Of a DNA stretch of 64,000 nt, positions 49,565-58,170 are shown piece by piece. The position numbers and the translations under genes were made by a program. The notes under the pieces were generated by a model. It did not search any database and had not been told where the DNA came from. It saw only the letters and a list, made by a program, of their open reading frames with translations. Position 1 is the stretch's first letter. Every line of letters starts with the position of its first letter. The stretch covers positions 24,701 to 88,700 of the forward strand of contig JBBQVL010000007.1 of assembly GCA_038211615.1 (NCBI GenBank), read 5' to 3'. Source of the DNA: DASWJZ01 sp038211615. GTDB taxonomy: Bacteria > Pseudomonadota > Alphaproteobacteria > Rhizobiales > Afifellaceae.

Positions 49565-49903
49565 ATGCTTCGCTTCGCCTCCCGCTTCCTCGGCTTCTGG
49601 CTGGTCGCCGCGGCTTTGGTCGCGGGCGTGGTGGACGGGGCAAAATCCATCGGTGCCTCGCATCTCGTCGTGACTTCCGTCGGCGAAGCGTGGACGGCGC
49701 TGGCCGCCTTCGGCGGAAGCGAGCACGCGGCCGCCACGGCGGAAGCCGCCGCTCCGCTGACGGCGCCCTGGCCGCTCGACATGCCGCTGCAATGGCTGCT
49801 TGCCGCGCCGATGGTCGCAGTGCTTGGCATTCTCGGCGCCGTGCTCCTCATCCTCGGCGCGAAGCGCCGGCCGCCGTCGCTCAGCCGCGAATTCGCCGCC
49901 TGA
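49565..49903 (+). CDS. Small two-helix membrane protein upstream of msrA
   Basis: The 112-residue product has two membrane helices (residues 5-25: F-L-G-F-W-L-V-A-A-A-L-V-A-G-V-V; residues 80-103: L-L-A-A-P-M-V-A-V-L-G-I-L-G-A-V-L-L-I-L-G) joined by an Ala/Glu-rich loop, and a basic C-terminal end. The loop is probably periplasmic. Similar small proteins stand before msrA in related bacteria, from memory. Function is unknown. msrA follows after 28 bases. Confidence 0.72.
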   Translation: MLRFASRFLGFWLVAAALVAGVVDGAKSIGASHLVVTSVGEAWTALAAFGGSEHAAATAEAAAPLTAPWPLDMPLQWLLAAPMVAVLGILGAVLLILGAKRRPPSLSREFAA

Positions 49904-49931
49904 ACCCGATCTGACCTCAAGGGAGGCCTCC

Positions 49932-50588
49932 ATGCTGTTTGGTATGCTCGAGAAGAAATTCGCCATGCCCGGCCAGGGCGAAGCGCTCGCCGGCCGGCCC
50001 GATCCGATCCCCACCGCCGCCACGCACTTCGTCAACGGCAAGGCGCTGAAGGGCCCCTACCCCGAAGGCTTCGAGAAGGCGCTCTTCGGGCTCGGCTGCT
50101 TCTGGGGCGCGGAGCGCATCTTCTGGAATACGCCCGGCGTCTACGTGACCGCGGCCGGCTATGCCGGCGGGCCGACGCCCAACCCGACCTACCAGGAAGT
50201 CTGCTCCGGCCGCACCGGGCACAACGAGGTCGTGCTCGTCGTGTTCGATCCGAAGAAGGTCAGCTACGCGGAGCTGCTCCGCCGCTTCTGGGAGTCGCAC
50301 GACCCGACGCAGGGCATGCGGCAGGGGAACGACGTCGGCACGCAGTACCGCTCGGGCATCTATGTCTTCAACGACGAGCAGAAGCGCCAGGCGGAAGCCT
50401 CGCGCGACATGTACCAGAGCGCGCTCGGCAAGGCGCGGGGAGCGATCACGACCGAGATCGTCGCGGCGCCGGAATTCTACTTCGCCGAGGACTACCACCA
50501 GCAATACCTGGCCAAGAACCCGGGCGGCTATTGCGGCCTCGGCGGCACCGGCGTGAGCTGCCCGATCTTCCAGGAGGCGGCGGCCTAG
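49932..50588 (+). CDS. msrA: Peptide-methionine (S)-S-oxide reductase MsrA
   Basis: MsrA repairs oxidised methionine in proteins using thioredoxin. The 218-residue product has the catalytic Cys56 in G-L-G-C-F-W-G-A-E-R, the motif G-Y-A-G-G-x-T-P-N-P-T-Y, and Y-H-Q-Q-Y-L near the end. Additional Cys in G-Y-C-G-L-G-G-T-G-V-S-C-P act in resolution. The ATG at 49932 follows GGGAGG, and the N-terminal 45 residues are the usual rhizobial extension. It ends convergently with mepA. Confidence 0.95.
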   Translation: MLFGMLEKKFAMPGQGEALAGRPDPIPTAATHFVNGKALKGPYPEGFEKALFGLGCFWGAERIFWNTPGVYVTAAGYAGGPTPNPTYQEVCSGRTGHNEVVLVVFDPKKVSYAELLRRFWESHDPTQGMRQGNDVGTQYRSGIYVFNDEQKRQAEASRDMYQSALGKARGAITTEIVAAPEFYFAEDYHQQYLAKNPGGYCGLGGTGVSCPIFQEAAA

Positions 50589-50589
50589 C

Positions 50590-51618
50590 CTACCGCCCCT
50601 CGGGCCTCGGGCGCGGCAGGCGCGCCGCCTCGATCGCGGCGGCCGCCGATGTCGGCGCCGCCTCGGGCTCCACGAAAGCCATGCCGGTATCCGGCGTGGC
50701 GGGTCCGCCGTTCTCCATCTGGAAAGCCTGGCGCATGGTCATGGCGCCGGGCGCCGCGTCGGCGGTCAGGACGGCGCGGCAGGCCGGCGGCAGGTCGGCG
50801 AGCATCACCTGCTTCTGCGGCCCCGAAGGCTTCGGAGCGGGCTTGTAGGGCTCGGCGCTGAACCAGTAGTCGAGGTCCTTGCCGCAGCCGTCGCCGGGGG
50901 GCGGCGGCGATTGCGCCTTGCACAGCGTGCCGGGCGGGCAGGACAGGCGGATATGGAAATGGTCGTTGTGCCCGTAATAGGGCCGGACCTTGTGCAGCCA
51001 GTCGCGATCCGAGCCGGCCGTCGCGCAGAGCTCCTTCTTGATGCCCGGCGCGACGAAGATGCGCTCCACCCTGGGATCGAGCGCGGCGCGGCGGATCAGG
51101 CGTCCATGCGCCGCCGTCCAGTGGCCCGGCTGGATCTCGTGGGGACCCGGCTCAACCACCGAGAGCGCCGAAATCTTCTCCCGCTCGCTTTCGCTGAGCT
51201 TGTGCGACGGCATCGGCGTCAGCCAGATGTCGGTATCGAGGCCCGTCTGGTGCGAGGCGTGGCCGCTCACCATCGGCCCGCCGCGCGGCTGCGCCATGTC
51301 GCCGATCAGGAGCCCCGGCCAGCCGTCCTCGGTGGCGGCGTTCTTCGCCAGCGTCTCGATGAAATCGACGAGGATCGGCAGGCCCCACTGGCGATTGCGC
51401 GACAGCCGCATCGCCTGCCAGTAGGGGCCGTCGGGCGGCAGCTGAACGGCGCCCGCCATGCAGCCGCGGCTGTAGAAGCCGATCGGCTGGGGCGCGGCGG
51501 CGGTCGGCAGAGGTTGCGAGCCGAACAGCGTCTTCGCCGGCTGTTCGGCGGCGGCGGCAGGAGCGGCGGCGAGGATCGCCGCGATCATCAGGGCGCGAAG
51601 CATGCGAATCCTTAGCAT
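50590..51618 (-). CDS. mepA: Penicillin-insensitive murein endopeptidase MepA
   Basis: MepA is a LAS-type zinc metallopeptidase that cuts cross-links in peptidoglycan in the periplasm. The 342-residue precursor has a signal peptide at residues 1-24. The zinc motifs are S-G-H-A-S-H-Q-T-G-L-D-T-D-I-W (about 118-132) and H-N-D-H-F-H-I-R-L (about 215-223). Several Cys suggest disulphides. The ATG at 51618 follows AGGAAGG; one five codons later is possible. Confidence 0.93.
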   Translation of the reverse strand: MLRIRMLRALMIAAILAAAPAAAAEQPAKTLFGSQPLPTAAAPQPIGFYSRGCMAGAVQLPPDGPYWQAMRLSRNRQWGLPILVDFIETLAKNAATEDGWPGLLIGDMAQPRGGPMVSGHASHQTGLDTDIWLTPMPSHKLSESEREKISALSVVEPGPHEIQPGHWTAAHGRLIRRAALDPRVERIFVAPGIKKELCATAGSDRDWLHKVRPYYGHNDHFHIRLSCPPGTLCKAQSPPPPGDGCGKDLDYWFSAEPYKPAPKPSGPQKQVMLADLPPACRAVLTADAAPGAMTMRQAFQMENGGPATPDTGMAFVEPEAAPTSAAAAIEAARLPRPRPEGR

Positions 51619-51633
51619 GGGACGCCTTCCTTC

Positions 51634-53505
51634 TTAAGGCGCGGATAGGCGCACCACGCGCCACAATCCAAGCTGCGTCTTCTCGGGTGCTGCGACCGGC
51701 TGAAGCCAGGAGGGTATTTTTCCGCCGATCAGGTCGGCGATAAGCCCGTCCGGGGCCTTGTGCGCTGCGATCGCCGATTCCAGCGACACCTTGCACACCG
51801 CGACATAATCCACATGCCGCGCGTCGATGACCGCCTTCGCTTCGGCCGGCGGGCGGTGCGTGGCGTTGATCGTGTCGAGAATCGCCTTGCCGTTCCGGTG
51901 ATAGGGACCTCCAACCACATCGTGCCCGGAAATCTTCAGCACCGTCGGCCCGTAGAAGAGCGGCGCCATGACGAGGCCGTGCGGCACGGCGGCGAAGAGC
52001 TCGGCGCTCGTCGGGTCGAAGCAGTTCTTCTCCGCTTCCGTCAGGCCCTTCACCAGCGCCTCCGGCGGCTTCGCCTGCTGGCGCGGGGCAATGCGCCCGT
52101 TCGAGACGTAGGCGAGTGCGTCCTCGGCCTGCAGGCCGACGAGCAGGTAGGTGATCTGGATCGCCACCAGGAAACCGAGCGCCACCGGCAGCGCCCGCTT
52201 CACGGGGTTAGCGCTCCGCGCGATGGCGCGGGCGCGCAGCTCCGAGAGCCAGACGCCGAGGATCGGAATGGAGATCGCGCTTGCGAAGGGCAGCGTGCGG
52301 ATCTGGTAGGTGCTGAGCGCGGCCGCCATCAGCAGCAGCACCGCCGGCAGAATCCACTGGCTCCTTCCCTCTCCTGTTCGCGTCCGAAGATGGAAAAGGG
52401 CGACGATCAGCGCCGCCAGCAGCGGGCCGAGCGACCCGAAGGCGCCAACCGGCTCGCGCGCCGCGTAGATCCAGATCGGCTGCGCCTCCGTCACGGTGTT
52501 CAGCCAGACCTCCTTCAGCTCCGGCGAGAGGAAGCCGTAAGGCCCGCCGAGGCACACCGGATTGACCAGCGCGAAGACCGCCGCGCTGATCGCGCCGACA
52601 ACAAGCAGCCCCGCGATGCGCACCGCCCTGCCCCCGAGACGCTCGCCGAACCAGGCGAGCCCCGCCAATCCTGATCCCGCGATGGCCGCCGGGATGGTGT
52701 AGGCGAAGGAGAGGGAATCGCAGGCCATGGCGGCGGCGGGCGAGCCCGAGAGCGCGTATAGGTCGGCGGGGAGCAGCGCGAGCGTGACCGCGTAGGCGGC
52801 GACGGCGCGTCCGTCCCGGCCGGTGATCCCCCAACGGAGCGCGATAACCGCGCCGATGACCGCCATGTGCGGCAGCATTTCGAGGCCGATGGCGAGCGTC
52901 ACGGCCGAGGTGCAGGCGGCAAGGAAGCCGAAGAATGCGCCGGAGCCGATCCTGAGCGCGAAGGCGACCGTCGCCAGCGTCAGCGCGATCTGCGCGTTGT
53001 GATGATCGATGTCGCCCGGCAGATAGACGAAGAGCGGGTCGAGGAAGAAGAGCGCCAGCACCAGCGTCCACACCGCCGCCGCGCGGCCCGCCAGCGCGGC
53101 GGCGATCGAGGCGGCGCTTCCCATCATGACGAGGAGCAGGAGAAGCGGCCAGGCGGTGAGCGCGAACCCCTCGCCGTTGCCGAACAGATTGCCGAGGAGG
53201 ATCAGCCCGGCGATCGGCGCATCGATCAGCCGCGACCAGTGCAGCAGCGCGCCGCCCGGCGGATCCATGCGATGCTGGACGAGATCGAACCAGCCCTGCC
53301 CGCCGAGGAGATCGCGCACCTGCACCAGCCGCAGGAAGGCGTCGGGGTCCTGGCTCTCAAAGACATGCGGGTTGAGGATCCCCGCCGCGACCACGGCCAC
53401 CGCGAAGGCCGACCAGAAGATCAGGACGATGAAATCCAGCGACGGCTCTTCGCTGGTCCCGGCGCGAGCAGCGCCGTGCGGCAGGGTGTCGGTGGCGAAG
53501 GCCAT
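51634..53505 (-). CDS. Multi-pass membrane protein, GT-C glycosyltransferase-like
   Basis: The 623-residue protein has about 11-12 membrane segments and a soluble C-terminal part from about residue 480. The first large loop has Q-D-P-D-A-F-L-R-L-V-Q-V-R-D-L-L at 52-67, like the first acidic motif of GT-C enzymes such as STT3 and PMT. A C-terminal Cys pair (N-C-F-D-P and A-V-C-K) may be disulphide bonded. It likely transfers a sugar from a lipid carrier in the periplasm; substrate is unknown. The GT2 glycosyltransferase and GtrA genes nearby would be suitable partners. Confidence 0.62.
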   Translation of the reverse strand: MAFATDTLPHGAARAGTSEEPSLDFIVLIFWSAFAVAVVAAGILNPHVFESQDPDAFLRLVQVRDLLGGQGWFDLVQHRMDPPGGALLHWSRLIDAPIAGLILLGNLFGNGEGFALTAWPLLLLLVMMGSAASIAAALAGRAAAVWTLVLALFFLDPLFVYLPGDIDHHNAQIALTLATVAFALRIGSGAFFGFLAACTSAVTLAIGLEMLPHMAVIGAVIALRWGITGRDGRAVAAYAVTLALLPADLYALSGSPAAAMACDSLSFAYTIPAAIAGSGLAGLAWFGERLGGRAVRIAGLLVVGAISAAVFALVNPVCLGGPYGFLSPELKEVWLNTVTEAQPIWIYAAREPVGAFGSLGPLLAALIVALFHLRTRTGEGRSQWILPAVLLLMAAALSTYQIRTLPFASAISIPILGVWLSELRARAIARSANPVKRALPVALGFLVAIQITYLLVGLQAEDALAYVSNGRIAPRQQAKPPEALVKGLTEAEKNCFDPTSAELFAAVPHGLVMAPLFYGPTVLKISGHDVVGGPYHRNGKAILDTINATHRPPAEAKAVIDARHVDYVAVCKVSLESAIAAHKAPDGLIADLIGGKIPSWLQPVAAPEKTQLGLWRVVRLSAP

Positions 53506-53586
53506 GGGCGGACCGAATCGAGCGATTCAAATGGTAACGCCGAATTAACCATCAAAGATAAACGACGCGTTTCCTGCCGCTTGCAG

Positions 53587-53628
53587 GCCAAGTCAGGGTA
53601 GGCAAGTCAGGGCCGGCAAGTCAGGGCG
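53587..53628. repeat. Three tandem 14-base repeats (GGCAAGTCAGGG core)
   Basis: Copies begin at 53587, 53601 and 53615 with period 14; the first has one base difference. They sit between two minus-strand genes, about 85 bases upstream of the GT-C-like gene start, so they could affect its expression or be a neutral short tandem repeat. Confidence 0.6.
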
Positions 53629-53635
53629 GGCTTGG

Positions 53636-54067
53636 TCATGGCTGCGACGATTGACCGAACCAGCTTCCTATCCACGCCCACAGGTCCTGCAAACCGGCGC
53701 GCTTTCCGGCGTCGATGAGTCTTTGCCTGTCGCGGGCCTGGACCAGAGCGTCGCCTTCCACCCGCGCGGCCTTCGCGCGGGCCTGCTCGGCGGCCACCGC
53801 CTGCGCCAGTTCCTTTGCCGGAGCTACCAGATCGGCAAGGACCTGCTCGACCGTCTTTTCGCACCCGGAGACAATCAGATAATTGGATTGCGGCACGACC
53901 CGCGTTCCAAGGACGTAGTAGGGCTCCTCGGCTCCGTGAATCTGGAAAATGCAGTTCTCCGCGGCCAGCGCGGATCCCGAGAGCAGCGGCGCAAAAAGAA
54001 AAACAGATGCTGCCCGGCTTGCCTGCCGGAGATCATTCACGCCTTGCTCGCGCATAGGGGGTGCCAC
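53636..54067 (-). CDS. Secreted hypothetical protein
   Basis: The 143-residue product has a signal peptide with core S-V-F-L-F-A-P-L-L-S-G-S-A-L-A-A, cut before E-N-C near residue 36. Two Cys follow (E-N-C-I-F and S-G-C-E), probably a disulphide. The C-terminal half is an Ala/Gln/Arg-rich helix. It was not recognised. Start may be at 54067 or at the fifth codon (54055). Confidence 0.6.
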   Translation of the reverse strand: MAPPMREQGVNDLRQASRAASVFLFAPLLSGSALAAENCIFQIHGAEEPYYVLGTRVVPQSNYLIVSGCEKTVEQVLADLVAPAKELAQAVAAEQARAKAARVEGDALVQARDRQRLIDAGKRAGLQDLWAWIGSWFGQSSQP

Positions 54068-54162
54068 GCCACGGAGGGTCCGACGACGCTAACGGGTCAT
54101 TCCTTACCGGCCGTTAACCGCTGTCGCGCTAGACCTCCGGTTCAATTCCCCCGGACCTGCCC

Positions 54163-55107
54163 ATGAGCTCCATTGCGATCGAGGACGGCCTGAAGCTCGC
54201 CGTGCTTCTTCCCTGCCATAACCAGGCCGCCACGATCGGCGCGGTGGTGCGCGGCTTCGCCGCGGCGCTTCCCTCGGCACGTGTCTACGTCTTCGACAAC
54301 AATTCCACGGACGACACGGCGCGCGTCGCGACCCGCGAGGGTGCGACGGTGCATCGCGAGACCCGACCGGGGAAGGGCAACGTCGTGCGGCGCATGTTCG
54401 CCGACATCGACGCGGACATCTACGTGCTGGCCGACCCCGCCGGCCGCTACGACCCCGCCGACGCTTCCTCGCTCGTCAATGCGCTCATCACCGAGCGGGT
54501 CGACATGGTGGTCGGCACGCGGTCCGAGGCGCGGCCGGGCCATGTGCAGATGCAGGCGCAGAAACCCCTCGGCGACCGGTCCTTCGACTGGCTCTACCGC
54601 CGCTTCTTTGGCGCCGCCGTCACCGACATCGGATCCGGCTATCGCGCCTTCACGCGGCGCTTCGTGAAGAGCTTTCCGGCAATCTCCACCGGCTTCGACA
54701 TCGAGATCGAGCTCAGCATGCATGCGAGCCAGCTGATGATCCCGGTCGCCGAGATCGGCCTTGAAGACGTGGAGCCCGCGGCGAAACCCGCCGCGCCTCC
54801 CGCCGACCTCGCCGCACATGTGCGCATCGCGACGATGGTGGCGATGCTGGTCAGGGATACGCGGCCGTTTCTCTTCTATTCGGGCTTCGCGCTGGTGTTC
54901 TGGTGCGTCGGCCTGGCGCTGATGGTGCCGATGTTCATCGCCTCGCGCGCGGACTTCTCGCTCTCCAGCGCGTTCCTCGGCCTCACCATGCTGCTCGCCG
55001 GCTTCATCCTCGGCGGCTGCGGCCTGATCCTCGATGCGCTTGGCCGCTCACGCGTCGAGCAGAAGCGCATCCTCTTCCTGACCGTCCCGGCGCTCGGAGC
55101 GCAATAG
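54163..55107 (+). CDS. GT2-type membrane glycosyltransferase
   Basis: The 314-residue product has a GT-A domain like polyprenyl-phosphate sugar synthases (residues 10-220: L-L-P-C-H-N-Q-A-A-T-I, V-F-D-N-N-S-T-D-D-T) and two membrane helices at about 235-300. At the metal-binding D-x-D site it has D-P-A (91-93, in L-A-D-P-A-G-R-Y), so the second Asp is Ala. It probably loads a sugar onto a lipid carrier in the inner membrane. A gtrA-type gene follows with no gap, which supports a lipid-linked sugar route. Confidence 0.85.
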   Translation: MSSIAIEDGLKLAVLLPCHNQAATIGAVVRGFAAALPSARVYVFDNNSTDDTARVATREGATVHRETRPGKGNVVRRMFADIDADIYVLADPAGRYDPADASSLVNALITERVDMVVGTRSEARPGHVQMQAQKPLGDRSFDWLYRRFFGAAVTDIGSGYRAFTRRFVKSFPAISTGFDIEIELSMHASQLMIPVAEIGLEDVEPAAKPAAPPADLAAHVRIATMVAMLVRDTRPFLFYSGFALVFWCVGLALMVPMFIASRADFSLSSAFLGLTMLLAGFILGGCGLILDALGRSRVEQKRILFLTVPALGAQ

Positions 55108-55554
55108 ATGCCGCAAATGGCGTCGGAGGCGGCACGCTTCCTGCGCTTCGCGCTGGTCGGCGGGACCGGCTTCCTGGTCGATTCCGGCCTTCTCGCCGCC
55201 CTCCACTATGGCGCGGGACTGGACCCGTTCTCGGCGCGGCTCATCTCGATCTCGGTCGCGGCCTTCACCACCTGGCGGCTGAACCGCAGCCTCACCTTCG
55301 GCGCCTCGCAACGCAGCCAGGCTGTCGAAGGATTTCGCTATGCGCTCGTCGCGGGGATCACCGCAGCGTTCAACTACGCCGTCTACGCGCTGGCGCTTAT
55401 CCTCTGGCCGGCGCTTCCGCCGATCGCCGCCGTTGTGCTCGCGACACTCGCCGCCATGCTGCTTTCCTACGCCGGCTATTCGCGGTTCGTCTTCGCTGGA
55501 GCAGCGGGCGCGGCGACCGTCGCAACCGGAGGCCCGAGCTCACAGAGCCGATAG
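55108..55554 (+). CDS. GtrA-family membrane protein
   Basis: GtrA-type proteins have four membrane helices and are thought to flip lipid-linked sugars. The 148-residue product has the family start R-F-L-R-F-A-L-V-G-G-T-G-F-L-V-D and N-R-S-L-T-F after helix 2. It begins directly after the GT2 stop (no gap), so the two are a unit. Its last 79 bases overlap the extensin-like gene on the other strand. Confidence 0.9.
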   Translation: MPQMASEAARFLRFALVGGTGFLVDSGLLAALHYGAGLDPFSARLISISVAAFTTWRLNRSLTFGASQRSQAVEGFRYALVAGITAAFNYAVYALALILWPALPPIAAVVLATLAAMLLSYAGYSRFVFAGAAGAATVATGGPSSQSR

Positions 55555-56564
55555 CCGCCGCGGCGATAGGCCATGTCGAGATGAAAGTGCGTCGCGTGCG
55601 CGGCGTTCGAGCCGGGGCCGAGCACGGTTGTGAAATACTCGCATGAGCCTTTGCGAATCTCGGCCTCGAACTTCGCTTCGGGCGAGCCGTCCTTGTTTCT
55701 GCCGATGTCGACCGGATCGCGATCCGCGAACCCGAAGGACGCGATGTCGAGCGCATTCGCGTGGGCGTGCTCGCTGATCTTCTGATTCGGGTCGTCGTAG
55801 CGGTTTCGGCAGACGTAGGCGGAGTCCTGCGTGATCTTCGTCGGGGGCGCCCCGAGGAGCCGCGTCGATGCCGGCACGACGATTTCCTTCATCCAGCGCG
55901 CCAGCGATTCCGTCTCGGCGCAGTTCAGCAGCGTATCGGGGCCGATGGAGATTCCCGAGCCCAGACTTGAGACCTTTAGCGGATGCGGCACGGCGCAGGT
56001 GCCTCCGACGTCCACCGGCTCCGCCTCGGTGAATTCCACGCCGAGCGCGCGGAGCCGATCTACGCAGCCCGCGTCCTCCGGCGCCACCGGGCCGCCGACC
56101 GGCGGTTCGATATGCGGCGGCATCACCAGCGCCAGCACGGGGGACGCAGGATCATCGGGGCGTGGACGCGGGATCGGGGCGAGGCCCTCGATCGCCGCGA
56201 GCGCGTGATCGGGAGCGGCCTCGTCGGCGTCCGGAGCGCTCGCCATCACCGACGCTTCCGGCCCGGTCTTCTTCGAAGCGGGCGAGGGCGAAGCGGCGGC
56301 GGCGAAATGCGTCGCGGCACCCCTGGCCCAATCGGCGACGGCAGGTGGCGGCTCGATCGAAGGCCGGTGACGTGGGAGAGGTGCGGCGCCGTCGTCGCCC
56401 GCGTCAGCGGTGACTTGTACGGCAGGAGCATCGCTCGCGAGCACCGGTCGCGCCTTCGGAAGCCTCGCCTGATCGGCCTCGGCAGAAATGGCTGAGGAAT
56501 ATCCGCCCGTCGCAACAAGTACAGCGGCGGCGCAAAGCAAGCCCATGGGCCGCAGTACGCTCAT
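55476..56564 (-). CDS. Extensin-like (DUF-type LAS-fold) secreted protein
   Basis: The 362-residue precursor has a signal peptide in residues 1-27, a long Pro/Ala-rich linker (30-160) and a C-terminal extensin-like_C domain (from about 165). The domain has the zinc-type motifs S-E-H-A-H-A-N-A-L-D-I-A-S-F and A-H-A-T-H-F-H-L-D-M of LAS-family peptidases. It may be a periplasmic cell-wall peptidase. The ATG at 56564 overlaps the L,D-transpeptidase stop (ATGA), so both wall enzymes are co-made. Its end overlaps gtrA convergently. Confidence 0.85.
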   Translation of the reverse strand: MSVLRPMGLLCAAAVLVATGGYSSAISAEADQARLPKARPVLASDAPAVQVTADAGDDGAAPLPRHRPSIEPPPAVADWARGAATHFAAAASPSPASKKTGPEASVMASAPDADEAAPDHALAAIEGLAPIPRPRPDDPASPVLALVMPPHIEPPVGGPVAPEDAGCVDRLRALGVEFTEAEPVDVGGTCAVPHPLKVSSLGSGISIGPDTLLNCAETESLARWMKEIVVPASTRLLGAPPTKITQDSAYVCRNRYDDPNQKISEHAHANALDIASFGFADRDPVDIGRNKDGSPEAKFEAEIRKGSCEYFTTVLGPGSNAAHATHFHLDMAYRRGGYRLCELGPPVATVAAPAAPAKTNRE

Positions 56565-57934
56565 TCTATAAATGTCACCGGCACGCCGGGCTCGACCAGC
56601 TTCGAGAGTTCCTCGGCGTCCCAGTTGGTGAGCCGCACGCAGCCATGCGATCCGGTCTTGTCGATCTTCGTCGGTTCCGGCGTTCCGTGGATGCCGTAGC
56701 TCGGCTCGGTCAGGTCGATCCACACCGAGCCCACCGGGCTGTTCGGACCGGGAGGAAGCTGCAGCTTCGCTGTATTGTCGCCCTGCACGAAGTTCTTCGG
56801 GTCGTAATAGTAGACCGGGTTCGGAGCGACGGCCCGGACCAGATGCTCGCCCGACGGCGAGGGGTTGTCGGTGCTGCCGATCGTCGCCGGATAGGCAACG
56901 AGCAGGCGGTTCTCCGAATCGTAGCCGCGCACCTGCCGCAACGCCTTGTCCGCCACGATGTGCGCCACCTTTCCGGCGATCGGCGGGCCGTTCACGTCCG
57001 TCACCCATATTGCCGTGCCGACCTGGCGGAAGTTCGCCCCTGGGTTCAGCGCCGTCAGGAGCCGCACATCCATGTGGAACCGCTCGCCGAACATCTCCTC
57101 CGGGCTCGTGTAATTGAGGTTCGGCAGCTTGGCCTGCTCGGCGTAATCGGCGGGAATCGATGCCGCGAAGGCGTAGGCCATGTCGTCGGGCGTGATCGTG
57201 TACTGCACCAGAACCGCCGGCGCCTGATCGCCGCCGAGCGCGTCCCAGACCGCCTTGTCCAGAATGCCATCCGCCGGCAGGCGGAGCACCGTCTCGACCG
57301 CCGAGATCGCTTTGCTCAGATTGCCGCCGGAGACCGCGTCGATCGCCCCGGGCGACGCGCCGGCCCGGTCGAGCATCACCTGCAGTTTCAGGACAAGCGG
57401 ATCGGCGCCCTTCACCGCCAAGGAATTCTCGACGAAAAGGGCGCTGTTCACTTCCTCGGGACGGAGGCTCTCACGCGTGCGCCCCTCGCCCGGTGCTGCT
57501 GCCGCCGGCTGCTGGGTCCCGGGTTGGCCGGCGATCGCAGGCTGACCTGCGGCGGGAGCTCCCGTAGCCGTCCCTGGCGCGGGAGCAGTGGCACCCGGCG
57601 CGGGCGCGATTTTCGGTGGCGTGTAGGGTTTCGGTCCGGTCTCCGACTGCTGCAGCAGCGCCGGGGGAATTGGCGTGACCGTTTCCAGTGGCGGCTGCGG
57701 CGGGGCCATCGGGTCCACCGGGGGAGCCATGGGCTGGAGCGGCGTAGCGGGAGCCGCCTGCTCTCCCGGCGCAAGCGCCGGCAACTCTTCGGCCGGCGGC
57801 GCGCCGTTCGCGGGCGGGTGGCGCTTCAGCGCGTCCTCGATCAGCGCATCGAACGATTGAGTCTGGGCCAGTGCCCCGCAAAGCGGCGACAGCAGAACGG
57901 CGAAGAATACGGCGAAGCGGGCAAGATTCGGCAA
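56561..57934 (-). CDS. L,D-transpeptidase (YkuD family)
   Basis: The enzyme makes 3-3 cross-links in peptidoglycan or attaches proteins to it. The 457-residue product has a signal peptide right after the start, a Pro/Ala-rich linker (residues 40-150), a peptidoglycan-binding-like part (160-260), and the YkuD domain with H-G-T-P-E-P and S-H-G-C-V-R-L-T-N-W-D; the catalytic Cys is residue 432. A TTG at 57934 preceded by GGAG is the chosen start because the signal peptide follows it; the frame is open to 58018. It is coupled to the extensin-like gene. Confidence 0.87.
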   Translation of the reverse strand: MPNLARFAVFFAVLLSPLCGALAQTQSFDALIEDALKRHPPANGAPPAEELPALAPGEQAAPATPLQPMAPPVDPMAPPQPPLETVTPIPPALLQQSETGPKPYTPPKIAPAPGATAPAPGTATGAPAAGQPAIAGQPGTQQPAAAAPGEGRTRESLRPEEVNSALFVENSLAVKGADPLVLKLQVMLDRAGASPGAIDAVSGGNLSKAISAVETVLRLPADGILDKAVWDALGGDQAPAVLVQYTITPDDMAYAFAASIPADYAEQAKLPNLNYTSPEEMFGERFHMDVRLLTALNPGANFRQVGTAIWVTDVNGPPIAGKVAHIVADKALRQVRGYDSENRLLVAYPATIGSTDNPSPSGEHLVRAVAPNPVYYYDPKNFVQGDNTAKLQLPPGPNSPVGSVWIDLTEPSYGIHGTPEPTKIDKTGSHGCVRLTNWDAEELSKLVEPGVPVTFIE

Positions 57935-58170
57935 CAGCGTCTCCGGGCACCAGCGATGACAACGCCCAAGGGGGGCGGAGGCTCCGAGCTTATAGGCCGC
58001 CAACCGGCCCGCCACCATTCGGATGAGCGCCGGCCGGGCGATTGATGGGGAATCGCGGCGGAACGATGCAACGAACGCGGAATCAGCTTTCGCGAGGCGC
58101 CGGAGCTGTCAGAATTCGCGGGTGGATGTCCACCCCTGACAATCCACGGCTTCAAACGCTACGATGCAGC

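Noticed and set aside
53540..54120. Single TTAACC sequences as CtrA sites
   Set aside because: Only half-sites are found here, without a second TTAA seven bases away.
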